The position numbers and the translations under genes were made by a program. The notes beneath the pieces are model-generated. The model had not been told where the DNA came from and did not search any database. It worked only from the letters and a program-made list of their open reading frames with translations. Shown here in pieces: positions 36,243 through 45,128 of a stretch of 64,000 nt of DNA. The DNA comes from Micropruina sonneratiae. Lineage in GTDB: Bacteria > Actinomycetota > Actinomycetes > Propionibacteriales > Propionibacteriaceae. Numbering within the stretch: the first letter of the stretch is position 1; each line of letters starts with the position of its first letter. The DNA is taken from contig NZ_JAPDHX010000005.1 of assembly GCF_025972045.1 (NCBI RefSeq), positions 124,001-188,000 of the forward strand, given 5' to 3'.

Positions 36243-37256
36243 TCAGGACCCCGAGCCGTAGCCGGCGGGAAGCCGCGCCCTCAGCGGCGCGGTCGAATCG
36301 CGCACCACGAGCCGGGCGGGCAGCAGGTGGGGCACGGCGGCCCGCACCGGACGCCCCGGCAGGACGCCGAGCAGCAGGTCGGTGGCGCGCCGGCCGAGGG
36401 TTTCCAGGTCGCCGTGGACGGTGGTCAGCGCGGGGGTGACCAGGTCGGCGAGGAAGGTGTTGTCGAACCCGACCACCGACAGTTCGTGCGGCACCCTCAC
36501 ACCCATCCGATGCAGCCGGCGGATCAGGCCCACCGCCACGATGTCGTTGAAGGCGATCACCGCGGTGACCTCGGCGGCGATCACCTCGCCGGCGGCGGAG
36601 TCGCCGCCCTGCACGGTCGCCTCGTGCTCGCCGAGGTCGACGATCTGCACACCGGCCAGTTCGGGCGCGTGCGCGGCCAGCGCCGCCCGGCGCCGACGGT
36701 CGGACCACGAGCCCGACGGCCCGCCCACGTAACCGATGCGACGGTGGCCCAGCGCGTACAGGTGGCGCAGCGCTTCACGGATGCCGTGCCGATCGTCGAC
36801 GGAGATGGACTGCGCGCCGGGCAGTTCGTTGTTGATCAGCACCAGCGGACGCGGACCGATCACGCCCCGGTCGTCGTGCACCGCCCGCGGCGAGCACAGC
36901 ACGACTCCGTCGGTCTGCCGGACGAGCCCGCGCAGGATCTCGACCTCGGCGGCGGGATCCTCGCGCGATTCGGTGACGAACACCGAGACGCCCTCATCGG
37001 TGGCCTGGGCCGTCACCCCTCGGGCCACTCCCGAGAAGTACGGGTTGGTGAGGTCGGGCACCAGCAGTCCGATGGTGTTGGTCCGGCCCGCCCGCAGGCC
37101 GCTGGCGGCCCGGTTGGGGGTGTACCCCAGCGTGTCGATGGCGCTCAGGACGCGGTCGCGGGTGCCGGCAGCGACCTTGTCCGGGTCGGCCAGGGCGCGC
37201 GACACCGTGGCGATCGAGACGCCGGCGGCGGCGGCGACCTCACGGATGGTGACCAC
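36243..37256 (-). CDS. LacI-family repressor of the uronate cluster
   Basis: The 337-residue regulator has the N-terminal LacI helix-turn-helix (TIREVAAAAGVSIATVSRAL), the hinge region (YTPNRAASGLR), and a periplasmic-binding-like ligand domain. The GTG start follows a strong GGAGGAGAA site. Divergent from the sugar symporter gene, with two TGTAAACGTT sites in the 206-bp gap, so it most likely represses both directions until a uronate or pathway intermediate binds. Confidence 0.94.
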   Translation of the reverse strand: MVTIREVAAAAGVSIATVSRALADPDKVAAGTRDRVLSAIDTLGYTPNRAASGLRAGRTNTIGLLVPDLTNPYFSGVARGVTAQATDEGVSVFVTESREDPAAEVEILRGLVRQTDGVVLCSPRAVHDDRGVIGPRPLVLINNELPGAQSISVDDRHGIREALRHLYALGHRRIGYVGGPSGSWSDRRRRAALAAHAPELAGVQIVDLGEHEATVQGGDSAAGEVIAAEVTAVIAFNDIVAVGLIRRLHRMGVRVPHELSVVGFDNTFLADLVTPALTTVHGDLETLGRRATDLLLGVLPGRPVRAAVPHLLPARLVVRDSTAPLRARLPAGYGSGS

Positions 37257-37280
37257 GGTTCTCCTCCCTGGAACGATTGA

Positions 37281-37294
37281 TGTAAACGTTACCT
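37281..37294. promoter_or_regulatory. Putative LacI-type operator 1
   Basis: TGTAAACGTTACCT contains the AACGTT core typical of LacI/GalR operators. It lies 25 bp upstream of the repressor gene start. The left half TGTAAACGTT is identical to operator 2, exactly 90 bp away. Confidence 0.65.
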
Positions 37295-37370
37295 ATCGTG
37301 TCAACCCCTCGTCGACCAGCAGGTGCAGGCAGCGACTGGACAACGATGAGAACAAGCGTATGCTCCCAAA

Positions 37371-37384
37371 TGTAAACGTTCGCA
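37371..37384. promoter_or_regulatory. Putative LacI-type operator 2
   Basis: TGTAAACGTTCGCA repeats the ten-base TGTAAACGTT of operator 1 in the same orientation, about 80 bp upstream of the symporter start. Two sites spaced by 90 bp could allow looping by a tetramer or separate control of each promoter. Confidence 0.65.
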
Positions 37385-37462
37385 TCAGCGGTTGATGCGA
37401 CCGCATCCCCGCCGAGGCGTCCCGCCACCGCGCCGGGTCCGCAGCAGGAAAGGCACAACGAC

Positions 37463-38950
37463 GTGAGCACACCGACCGACTACTCCGACCGGCGGGTCTA
37501 CACCCCCAAACCGATCACCCTGGCCCGCAGTATCGGCTTCGGCGTCCTCGACCTGATGGGCGGCGGCTGGAACACCATCATCAGCGGCCTGATGCTGTAC
37601 TTCTTCACCACCTACGGCAACGTCAGCGCCGTCGAGGCGGGCACCATCCTGTTCGTCGCACGCATCGTGGACGCGGTGATCAGCCTGCTGATCGGCCCGC
37701 TGACCGACAACTTCTACCGCAACAAGCTGGGCCAGAAGTACGGACGCCGGCACTTCTTCCTGCTGATCGGCGCACCCGCGCTGCTGCTGGTCTTCCCGCT
37801 GCTGTGGGTGTCGCACCAGGGCTTCTGGTACTACCTGCTGGTCTACCTCGCCATCGAGATCATCATGGCGGTGATCCTGATCCCGTGGGAGACGCTGCCC
37901 ACCGAGATGACCGACAACTACACCTCGCGCACCAAGCTCAGTTCGGCGCGGATGTTCCTGTCCGCGACCGGCACCTTCCTGGTGTTCTTCATTCCGGCCC
38001 AGATCAAGGCGACGAACGACCCCAATGCCTACCTGTACACGGGCCTGATCTTCTCGGTGCTGTTCGCCGCGGCCGTCGCGACCACGTACTTCACCACCTG
38101 GGAGCGCACGCTCACTCCCGAGTTCGTCGCCGAACTCGAGTCGCGGCCCAAGCTGCCGCTGGGTGAACTGATCAAGCAGAACCTCAAAGACTTCGGCTCC
38201 ACCTTCACCAACAACAGCTTCGTCAAACTGCTCACCATCTACCTGTGCTCGTTCACCGGCAAGGACATCTTCGCCACCGCGCTGACCTTCTTCGTGGTGT
38301 ATTCCCTGCAGGGCAGCGAGTCGTTCGGCCTGACGCTGCAGGCGCTGTCCATCGTCGGCCTGCCGGTCACCATCGCCGCCGGCTTCATGATGGTCCGCAA
38401 GGGTCCGAAGTTCCTGTGGGGGCTGTCCTTCACGATCATCATCGCCAGCCTGCTGTCGCTGGGCGCCATCTACCTGTTCAAGCCGGCCTCGACGGTCGTG
38501 CTGCTGATCATCGTCGGCACCGCCTACCAGACCTTCACCCGCAAGTCCACCGGCGCGGTCGCGACGCTGATCGTGTCGTGGCTGCTCGACCTGGGCGGCT
38601 TCATCAAACCGGGCACCGCCGGCGGCGTCCCGATCAACCCCTCCTGCACCGCCGACTGCCCGCTGGTGCAGACCGAACTGGCCCAGCACACCATCACCAA
38701 CGTCGTGGTGTTCCTGCCGATGGCGCTGATCCTGATCGCCCTGATCACCTCGCGCTTCTTCCACCTCAACGCCCGCACCCACGAGGTGCTGCGCAGCGAA
38801 CTCGACCGGTTGACCGCCGGCGGCGCCAAGGCCGACGTCACCCCCGAGACCCGCGAGGTCGTCGAGAAACTGACCGGTCACTCCTACGATCACGTCTGGC
38901 CAGACCTGATCGACAAGGCCGTCCCCACCATCAAGTCCACCGATGTCTGA
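37463..38950 (+). CDS. GPH-family (MelB-like) sugar/uronide cation symporter
   Basis: The 495-residue membrane protein has about twelve helices and GPH signatures: the GFGVLDLMGGGWNTI start region, RIVDAVISLLIGPLTDN after the second helix, and YGRRHFFLLIGAP. A Cys-bearing polar loop lies between helices near residues 388-412. GPH transporters bring in glycosides, pentosides or hexuronides with Na+ or H+. GTG start after an AGGAAAGG site. Its last bases overlap an upstream in-frame ATG of uxaC. Context makes glucuronate or a glucuronide the likely substrate. Confidence 0.9.
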   Translation: MSTPTDYSDRRVYTPKPITLARSIGFGVLDLMGGGWNTIISGLMLYFFTTYGNVSAVEAGTILFVARIVDAVISLLIGPLTDNFYRNKLGQKYGRRHFFLLIGAPALLLVFPLLWVSHQGFWYYLLVYLAIEIIMAVILIPWETLPTEMTDNYTSRTKLSSARMFLSATGTFLVFFIPAQIKATNDPNAYLYTGLIFSVLFAAAVATTYFTTWERTLTPEFVAELESRPKLPLGELIKQNLKDFGSTFTNNSFVKLLTIYLCSFTGKDIFATALTFFVVYSLQGSESFGLTLQALSIVGLPVTIAAGFMMVRKGPKFLWGLSFTIIIASLLSLGAIYLFKPASTVVLLIIVGTAYQTFTRKSTGAVATLIVSWLLDLGGFIKPGTAGGVPINPSCTADCPLVQTELAQHTITNVVVFLPMALILIALITSRFFHLNARTHEVLRSELDRLTAGGAKADVTPETREVVEKLTGHSYDHVWPDLIDKAVPTIKSTDV

Positions 38951-38969
38951 CCTCGAGGAGACCGTCGCC

Positions 38970-40418
38970 ATGACTGCCAGCCCCACCACCGAGCCGTGGA
39001 CGCTGAACCCCGACCGGGCACTGCCCGCCGATCCGGTCATCCGCGAAATCGCGCGCGAACTGTACGCCACCACCCGCGACCTGCCGATCGTCTCGATGCA
39101 CGGCCACGTTCCGGTCGAGTGGTTCGCGCAGGACACCCACTTCGGTGACCCCGCCCAGCTGCTGGTGGTGCCCGACCACTACCTGCTGCGGATGCTGGTC
39201 AGCCAGGGCGTATCGCTGCCCGAGCTCGGCGTGGGATCGCTGGAGGGCTCGCTGCCGGCCGAGGCCGACCCACGGGCGATCTGGCGCCGGTTCTGCGCCG
39301 GCTGGAAGCACTTCCGCGGCACCCCGACCCGGTTCTGGATGGAGACCGTGCTGGTGGAGATCTTCGGGGTCACGCAGCGTCCCGGCCCTGACACCGCCGA
39401 CGCCATCTACGACCAGGTGCAGAGCGCCATCGACGATCCCGCGTTCCGGCCGCGTGCCCTGCTGGACCGCTTCGGCATCGAGGTGATCGCCACCACCGAC
39501 CCCGCCTGGGCGTCGCTGGAGTACCACGAACTGCTGGCCCGAGAAGGCTTCGCCGGTCGCATCCTGCCTACCTTCCGGCCCGACCCGGTCTACACCCTGG
39601 ACTCGCCCACCTTCGCCGCCGACGTCCGGCGCACCGCCGAGGCGGCCGGCGTGGAGGCGACCGGCTACGCCGGCTACCTCGACGCCCTGCGCACCCAGCG
39701 GCAGCGCTTCGCCGCCGCCGGCGGCACCGCCACCGACCACGGCCCGTACCTGCCCGACACCACCCCGCTGCCGGACGCCGACGCGGCCCGCCTGTTCGCC
39801 AAGGCCCTGCGGGCCGACGCCGACGACCCGGTCACCCCCGCCGAGGCGGCGGCGTTCACCGCGCACATGCTGTTCCAGACCGCGGCGATGGCGGCCGAGG
39901 ACCACCTCGTGATGCAGCTGCACCCCGGCGTCGCACGCGGTCACGCCACCCGGATGACGGCGTTGTTCGGCCCCGACAAGGGCTACGACATCCCGGTCGC
40001 GGTCGAGTACACCCGAGCCCTGCGGCCGATGCTGGACGCTTTCGGCCACCACCCGGGCTTCCGGTTCGTCGCCTTCACCATCGACGAGGACGTCTACTCC
40101 CGCGAGCTCGCCCCGATGGCCGGCGTGTACCCGGCGATGAAGCTGGGGGCACCGTGGTGGTTCCTGGATTCGCCCGAGGCGATGCGCCGGTTCCGCGAGG
40201 ACGTCACCGAGACGGCCGGCTTCTCCAACATGTCCGGCTTCGTCGACGACACCCGGGCGTTCTGCTCGATCCCGGCCCGGCACGACCTGGCCCGGCGGAT
40301 CGACGCCGGCTATCTGGCCCGGTTGGTCGCCGAGCACCGGCTCGACCTCGACGAGGCGCTCGAGGTGGCCGCCGACCTGGCCTACCGCAACGCGGTCGAG
40401 AGCTATCGAGCCCGCTGA
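38970..40418 (+). CDS. uxaC: Glucuronate/uronate isomerase
   Basis: The 482-residue amidohydrolase-fold isomerase interconverts D-glucuronate and D-fructuronate. It has an N-terminal SMHGHVPVEWF metal site (HxH), the RFWMETVL region, VIATTDPAW, and the late FSNMSGFVDDTRAFCSIPARHD. ATG at 38970 is preferred because GAGGAG lies nine bases upstream; the earlier ATG at 38943 overlaps the symporter stop. Uronate isomerase and UxuA are here, but the fructuronate reductase (UxuB) that links them is not in the window. Confidence 0.92.
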   Translation: MTASPTTEPWTLNPDRALPADPVIREIARELYATTRDLPIVSMHGHVPVEWFAQDTHFGDPAQLLVVPDHYLLRMLVSQGVSLPELGVGSLEGSLPAEADPRAIWRRFCAGWKHFRGTPTRFWMETVLVEIFGVTQRPGPDTADAIYDQVQSAIDDPAFRPRALLDRFGIEVIATTDPAWASLEYHELLAREGFAGRILPTFRPDPVYTLDSPTFAADVRRTAEAAGVEATGYAGYLDALRTQRQRFAAAGGTATDHGPYLPDTTPLPDADAARLFAKALRADADDPVTPAEAAAFTAHMLFQTAAMAAEDHLVMQLHPGVARGHATRMTALFGPDKGYDIPVAVEYTRALRPMLDAFGHHPGFRFVAFTIDEDVYSRELAPMAGVYPAMKLGAPWWFLDSPEAMRRFREDVTETAGFSNMSGFVDDTRAFCSIPARHDLARRIDAGYLARLVAEHRLDLDEALEVAADLAYRNAVESYRAR

Positions 40419-40419
40419 C

Positions 40420-40438
40420 GGGGGGCCGGCGCACCCCC
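40420..40438. terminator. GC hairpin between convergent uxaC and blaI-like genes
   Basis: GGGGGG and CCCCC arms flank an eight- to nine-base loop between two convergent stops. Without a U tract it is only a weak bidirectional terminator candidate. Confidence 0.3.
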
Positions 40439-40443
40439 GAGAC

Positions 40444-40758
40444 TCAGCCGACCCGGTCGCGGACGGCGTCCAGCACCTGGCGGCGCTGGTCGGCGGGACC
40501 GGACTGCAGCAGCGTCATGATCTCGTCGGCGGCGAGCTCGGCCCAGGACTGGCTCGGCTGGTAGCGCCAGGCCCGGCCGTCCAGGTCGCGCCGCAGCTGG
40601 CCCTTCTTGGCGAGCCGGTCCATCACGGTCATCACGGTGGTGTAGGCGAACTCGCGGTCGCGGGCCAGGGCACCCTGCACTTCGCGCACGGACAGAGCCG
40701 CGGGACTCGACCACAGCACGTCCATCACGGCCTGTTCCAGTTCGCCGAACACGGGCAC
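40444..40758 (-). CDS. BlaI/MecI/CopY-family repressor
   Basis: The 104-residue protein is almost entirely a BlaI-type winged helix: FGELEQAVMDVLW, LSVREVQGALARD, YTTVMTVMDRLAKKG. It is shorter than BlaI (about 120-130), with a reduced C-terminal dimerisation helix. No M56 sensor peptidase (BlaR1 type) is next to it. The GTG start is divergent from cydA, 56 bp between starts, and an imperfect TAC-rich dyad lies between, so control of the cytochrome bd operon is plausible. Confidence 0.9.
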   Translation of the reverse strand: MPVFGELEQAVMDVLWSSPAALSVREVQGALARDREFAYTTVMTVMDRLAKKGQLRRDLDGRAWRYQPSQSWAELAADEIMTLLQSGPADQRRQVLDAVRDRVG

Positions 40759-40787
40759 GGACCGATCCTAAGCCTTGATTGCCCCTC

Positions 40788-40804
40788 TACGACACCCAGT
40801 AGTA
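40788..40804. promoter_or_regulatory. BlaI-like dyad upstream of cydA
   Basis: TACGAC-ACCCA-GTAGTA is an inverted repeat with 5 of 6 positions paired. BlaI/MecI operators have TACTA/TAGTA-like arms. It ends 10 bp before the cydA ATG, where repressor binding would block transcription of cydA and perhaps of the repressor gene itself. Confidence 0.5.
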
Positions 40805-40814
40805 CATTGCCCGC

Positions 40815-42383
40815 ATGGATCCGGTCTCCCTCGCCCGGTGGCAGTTCGGCATCACGACGGTCTACCACTGGTTCTTCGTGCCGGTCACCCTGGCCCTGTC
40901 GATCATCGTGGCGATCTTCCAAACGCTCTGGTTCCGCTCCGGTGACGACAAGTACCTGCGGCTGACCAAGTTCTACGGAAAGCTCTTCCTGATCAACTTC
41001 GCCATGGGTGTGGTGACCGGGATCGTGCAGGAGTTCCAGTTCGGGATGAACTGGAGCGAATACTCCCGCTTCGTCGGTGACGTGTTCGGGGCCCCGCTGG
41101 CCTTCGAGGCACTGCTGGCCTTCTTCCTCGAGTCGACCTTCCTCGGCCTGTGGATCTTCGGCTGGGACCGATTGCCCAAGAAGATCCACCTGCTCGCCAT
41201 CTGGCTCGCCGCGATCGGCAGCAACATCAGCGCGATCTTCATCCTGGCGGCCAACTCGTTCATGCAGAACCCGCAGGGTGCGGTCTACAACGCGGTCACC
41301 GACCGGGCCGAGATGGCCGACTTCGGCGCGGTGCTCACCAACCCGGTGCTGCTGTGGGCCCTGCCGCACACGCTGATGGCCTCGTGGCTGACGGCGTCCG
41401 CCCTGGTGCTGGCCGTCTCCGGCTGGCACCTGGCCAAGCTGAACCGGGCCGACCGGGCCGCGGACGCCGTGGCGGAGTCCACCGCCGAGGACGCGGCGGC
41501 CACCGACGCGACGACAAGCGACCCCGCCCCGGCCAAGCCCGACAACACCCTGGCCGCGCACCGCTTCGCAGCCGTCTTCGCCGCGGTGGCCATGATGGTC
41601 TCCGGCGTCGGCCTCGTGCTCACCGGCGACGAGTCGGGCAAGATCATGACGCAGGTGCAGCCGATGAAGATGGCTGCCGCGGAGGCGCTGTACGAGACCG
41701 CGGGCGGGGACGGCTCCGGCGCACCGTTCTCGATCCTCACCATCGGCACCCTCGACGGATCGCGGCCGATCTTCGTGATCGAGGTTCCCCACCTGCTGTC
41801 GTTCCTGGCCACCGGCACCTGGGACGGCAAGGTGCAGGGCATCAACGAACTCAAGGCCGCCTACGCCGACGGCCAGCTGGTCGACCCCGACAACAAGCTA
41901 CAGCAGGCCTACGCCGAGCACATGCGCGCCTGGGGCGTCGATACCCACACTCCGATCATCCCGGTCACCTACTGGAGTTTCCGGTTGATGATCGGCCTGG
42001 GGATGGCCTCGATCGCCGTGGCCCTGCTGGCGCTGTGGTTCCTGCGCAAGGACGGTTTGCCGCCGAACCGGCGGTGGTGGACGTGGCTGATGGTGCTCAC
42101 CCCACTGGGTCCGCTGTTCGCGAACTCGTTCGGCTGGATCTTCACCGAGATGGGCCGGCAGCCCTGGATCGTCTCCGGCACCCTGCCGGTCTCGGCGGCG
42201 GTGTCGCCGGGGGTGAGTGCCGCGGAAGTCCTGATCAGCCTGATCGGCTACACCCTGGTCTACGGCGCGCTGGCCGTGATCGAGGTGCGGCTGTTGCTGA
42301 AGTACATCCGGCTGGGCCTGCCCGACGTCGAGCCCGTCGAGCAGGTCACCGATGACGACGACGTGCTGTCCTTCGCGTACTGA
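40815..42383 (+). CDS. cydA: Cytochrome bd ubiquinol/menaquinol oxidase subunit I
   Basis: The 522-residue subunit holds the haems of cytochrome bd, a high-affinity terminal oxidase. Visible features are the N-terminal ARWQFGITTVYHWFFVP, the helix with NFAMGVVTGIVQEFQFGMNW, and GRQPWIV near the C terminus. About nine helices. A polar, Ala/Thr/Asp-rich stretch near residues 210-245 extends the loop before the quinol-binding segment. The ribosome site is weak. First gene of cydAB-D, then C after an antisense gene. Confidence 0.95.
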   Translation: MDPVSLARWQFGITTVYHWFFVPVTLALSIIVAIFQTLWFRSGDDKYLRLTKFYGKLFLINFAMGVVTGIVQEFQFGMNWSEYSRFVGDVFGAPLAFEALLAFFLESTFLGLWIFGWDRLPKKIHLLAIWLAAIGSNISAIFILAANSFMQNPQGAVYNAVTDRAEMADFGAVLTNPVLLWALPHTLMASWLTASALVLAVSGWHLAKLNRADRAADAVAESTAEDAAATDATTSDPAPAKPDNTLAAHRFAAVFAAVAMMVSGVGLVLTGDESGKIMTQVQPMKMAAAEALYETAGGDGSGAPFSILTIGTLDGSRPIFVIEVPHLLSFLATGTWDGKVQGINELKAAYADGQLVDPDNKLQQAYAEHMRAWGVDTHTPIIPVTYWSFRLMIGLGMASIAVALLALWFLRKDGLPPNRRWWTWLMVLTPLGPLFANSFGWIFTEMGRQPWIVSGTLPVSAAVSPGVSAAEVLISLIGYTLVYGALAVIEVRLLLKYIRLGLPDVEPVEQVTDDDDVLSFAY

Positions 42384-42399
42384 GAGAGGGTGAGCTTCG

Positions 42400-43461
42400 A
42401 TGACTGTTGAACCCACCACCCTGCAGCTGGTCTGGTTCGGGCTGATCGCCGTGCTGTGGATCGGCTACCTCGTGCTCGAGGGTTTCGACTACGGGGTCGG
42501 CATGCTGATCCCCTACCTGGGCCGCAACGACAAGGAGCGTCGCGTCCTGGTCAACACCATCGGCCCGGTCTGGGACGGTAACGAGGTGTGGCTGCTGACC
42601 GCCGGCGGCGCGACGTTCGCGGCGTTCCCCGGCTGGTACGCCACCTTGTTCTCGGCCCTCTACCTGCCGTTGTTCCTGATCCTGATCGCCCTGATCGTGC
42701 GCGGCCTCGCCTTCGAGTACCGGGCGAAGCGGCCCGAGCAGTCGTGGAAGTACGGCTGGGACCGGGGCGCCTCGATCGGGTCGTTCGTGGTGTCGCTGGT
42801 GTTCGGCGTCGGCTTCTCGAACTTCGTCATCGGCCTGCCGGTGCAGGTGGCCGACGGACGCCAGGGCGTGCACGTCTTCACCGGCGGCTTCTGGTCGTTG
42901 TTCAGCCCGTTCGCGCTGCTCGGCGGTGTGGTACTGGTGGCGCTGTTCCTGTTCCACGGCGCGATCTTCATCGCGCTGAAGACCCGCGGGGAGATCCACC
43001 AGCGAGCCAAGGCGTTCGCCGAGAAGATCGGCCTGGGCGTGATCGGCGCCGGCGGCGCCTGGCTGCTGTGGTCGAACCTGGCCTACGGAACCGGAGTGCC
43101 GGGCTGGATCCTGCTGGTGGTCGCCGCCGGCGGGCTGGTGATGGCCTGGTACATGGTGCGCGCCGACCGCGACGGCTGGGCGTTCATCGGCACCGCGGTC
43201 TCGACGGCGGTGATCGCCATCGGCATCTTCCTGCGGATGTACCCCGACCTGGGCTTCGACAACTCCTCGACGATGGACGCCCCGCTGAACATCGTCACGG
43301 CGTCCGCCAGCCCGCTGACGCTGACCATCATGACCTGGGCGGCCGTGGTCTTCGTGCCGATCGTGCTCGGCTACCAGGCCTGGTCGTACTGGGTGTTCCG
43401 GCGCCGGCTGAGCACCGCGAACATTCCCGACGACAGCCCGCAGCGCGAACCCATCCCGTGA
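42400..43461 (+). CDS. cydB: Cytochrome bd oxidase subunit II
   Basis: The 353-residue membrane protein has the CydB start LQLVWFGLIAVLWIGYLVLEGFDYGVGML and the GPVWDGNEVWLLTAGGA motif. Eight or so helices. It begins 16 bp after cydA with a GAGAGGGTGAG ribosome site, and its stop overlaps the GTG of cydD, so all three are coupled. Confidence 0.96.
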   Translation: MTVEPTTLQLVWFGLIAVLWIGYLVLEGFDYGVGMLIPYLGRNDKERRVLVNTIGPVWDGNEVWLLTAGGATFAAFPGWYATLFSALYLPLFLILIALIVRGLAFEYRAKRPEQSWKYGWDRGASIGSFVVSLVFGVGFSNFVIGLPVQVADGRQGVHVFTGGFWSLFSPFALLGGVVLVALFLFHGAIFIALKTRGEIHQRAKAFAEKIGLGVIGAGGAWLLWSNLAYGTGVPGWILLVVAAGGLVMAWYMVRADRDGWAFIGTAVSTAVIAIGIFLRMYPDLGFDNSSTMDAPLNIVTASASPLTLTIMTWAAVVFVPIVLGYQAWSYWVFRRRLSTANIPDDSPQREPIP

Positions 43462-45125
43462 CCCTTGCCGCCGAGGGGGCACGCCGGGGTCCGCTCGATC
43501 CGCGCCTGCTGCGGCGCGGCCGGGCGACGCTGGCCTACCTGGTCGCCGGGGTGGCGGTCGGATCGCTGACGGCGGTGCTGACCATCGTCCAGGCCTGGGC
43601 GCTGGCCTCGGCGCTCGGCACCATCTTCGAGACCCACACCCTCGGCGTGCTGGGCTGGGCCGTCCCGACCCTCGTCGCGGTGTTCACCGGCAAGGCGGTG
43701 CTGGCCTGGCTGAACCAGTGGCTGGCCCACCGCGCGGCGGCGGCGGTCAAATCCCGGCTGCGTCGTGACGTGCTGGCAGCCCGGCTCGCCGACCCGGTCG
43801 CCGCGGAGCCGTCGACCGCGTCGGTGGTGACGCTGCTGACCCAGGGCCTGGACGCCCTGGACGGGTACTACTCCAAGTACCTGCCGCAACTGGTGCTGGC
43901 CTTCACCGTGCCACTGATCATCGGGGTGGCGATCCTCACCGCCGACTTCACCTCGGCGCTGATCGTCGCGTGCACGGTGCCGCTGATCCCGGTGTTCATG
44001 GCCCTGGTCGGCTGGACGACCGAGGCCCGCACCCGCAAGCGCTGGCGGGTGCAGACTCGGCTGGCGGGCCATTTCGCCGACCTGATCACCGGCCTGCCCA
44101 CACTGCAGGTGTTCGGCCGGGCCCGGGCGCAGGCCCAGGGCCTGCAACGCTCCGAGGCGGCGCACCGCCGCGAGACGATGGGCACGCTGCGGGTCTCGTT
44201 CCTGTCGGCGCTGATCCTCGAGTTGCTGGCCAGCCTGTCGGTGGCGATCGTCGCGGTCGCGATCGGCTTCCGGGTGGTCTTCCACGAGCTCGACCTGACC
44301 ACCGCCTTCTTCGTGCTGATCCTGGCGCCGGAGGTGTACCTGCCGGTGCGTCAGGTCGGCGTCCACTACCACGACGCCGCCGACGGCATGGCGGCCGCCG
44401 AGTCGGCCTTCGCGATCATCGAGGGGGCTGCGCCGGCTGGGCGGGAGCCCGTCGTGCCCGTCGAGCCACCCGCCGCCGGCGTCCGACCTGGACAGCCGGA
44501 CCTGCTGCGCATCGACGGCCTCACCGTGGCCTACCCCGGCAGTGCCGCACCGGTGCTCGACGACGTGTCCGTGCAGGTGCGGCGCGGCGAGTTGGCCGTG
44601 TTGACCGGAACCTCCGGGGTGGGCAAGACCACCCTGCTGCATGCGCTGATGGGGTTCGTCCCGGCCGGCGCCGGACGGTTCCTGCTCGAGGGCCGCGAGG
44701 CGAACGCCGGCCAGCGGCGCGGACGGATCGCCTGGGTGGGCCAGAACCCGGGCATGGTCAACGGCACGATCGCCGACAACGTCCGGCTCGGGGACGCCGC
44801 AGCGCCGGACGACGAGGTGCGGCACTGCCTCGACCTGGCCGGCGGCAGCAGCCTCGACCCCCGGCGCGAGGTGGGCGACGACGGCGAGGGCCTGTCAGCG
44901 GGCGAACGGCGCCGGGTCGCCGTCGCCCGGGCGGCACTGCGGGTGCGCAGCGGACGCGCCGACCTGCTGGTTCTGGACGAGCCCACCGCCGGGCTGGACG
45001 GCGCCACCGAGGCGTCCGTCCTGGACGCGTTGAGCGGGCTCGGCGCGACGGTGCTGGCGGTGTCGCACCGGCCGGCCGTGATCGCCCGGGCCGACCGGCT
45101 GATCCCGCTCAGCCCGGCCGGCTGA
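43458..45125 (+). CDS. cydD: Thiol reductant ABC exporter subunit CydD
   Basis: The 555-residue half-transporter joins six membrane helices to an ATPase domain with Walker A GTSGVGKTT, signature LSAGERRRVAVARA (SAGE in place of SGGQ) and Walker B LLVLDEPTAGLD. CydDC exports cysteine/glutathione-type thiols, or haem-linked reductant, and is needed to assemble cytochrome bd. GTG start overlaps the cydB stop. The partner CydC lies further on, beyond an antisense gene, an unusual split. Confidence 0.93.
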   Translation: MTLAAEGARRGPLDPRLLRRGRATLAYLVAGVAVGSLTAVLTIVQAWALASALGTIFETHTLGVLGWAVPTLVAVFTGKAVLAWLNQWLAHRAAAAVKSRLRRDVLAARLADPVAAEPSTASVVTLLTQGLDALDGYYSKYLPQLVLAFTVPLIIGVAILTADFTSALIVACTVPLIPVFMALVGWTTEARTRKRWRVQTRLAGHFADLITGLPTLQVFGRARAQAQGLQRSEAAHRRETMGTLRVSFLSALILELLASLSVAIVAVAIGFRVVFHELDLTTAFFVLILAPEVYLPVRQVGVHYHDAADGMAAAESAFAIIEGAAPAGREPVVPVEPPAAGVRPGQPDLLRIDGLTVAYPGSAAPVLDDVSVQVRRGELAVLTGTSGVGKTTLLHALMGFVPAGAGRFLLEGREANAGQRRGRIAWVGQNPGMVNGTIADNVRLGDAAAPDDEVRHCLDLAGGSSLDPRREVGDDGEGLSAGERRRVAVARAALRVRSGRADLLVLDEPTAGLDGATEASVLDALSGLGATVLAVSHRPAVIARADRLIPLSPAG

Positions 45126-45128
45126 GGA

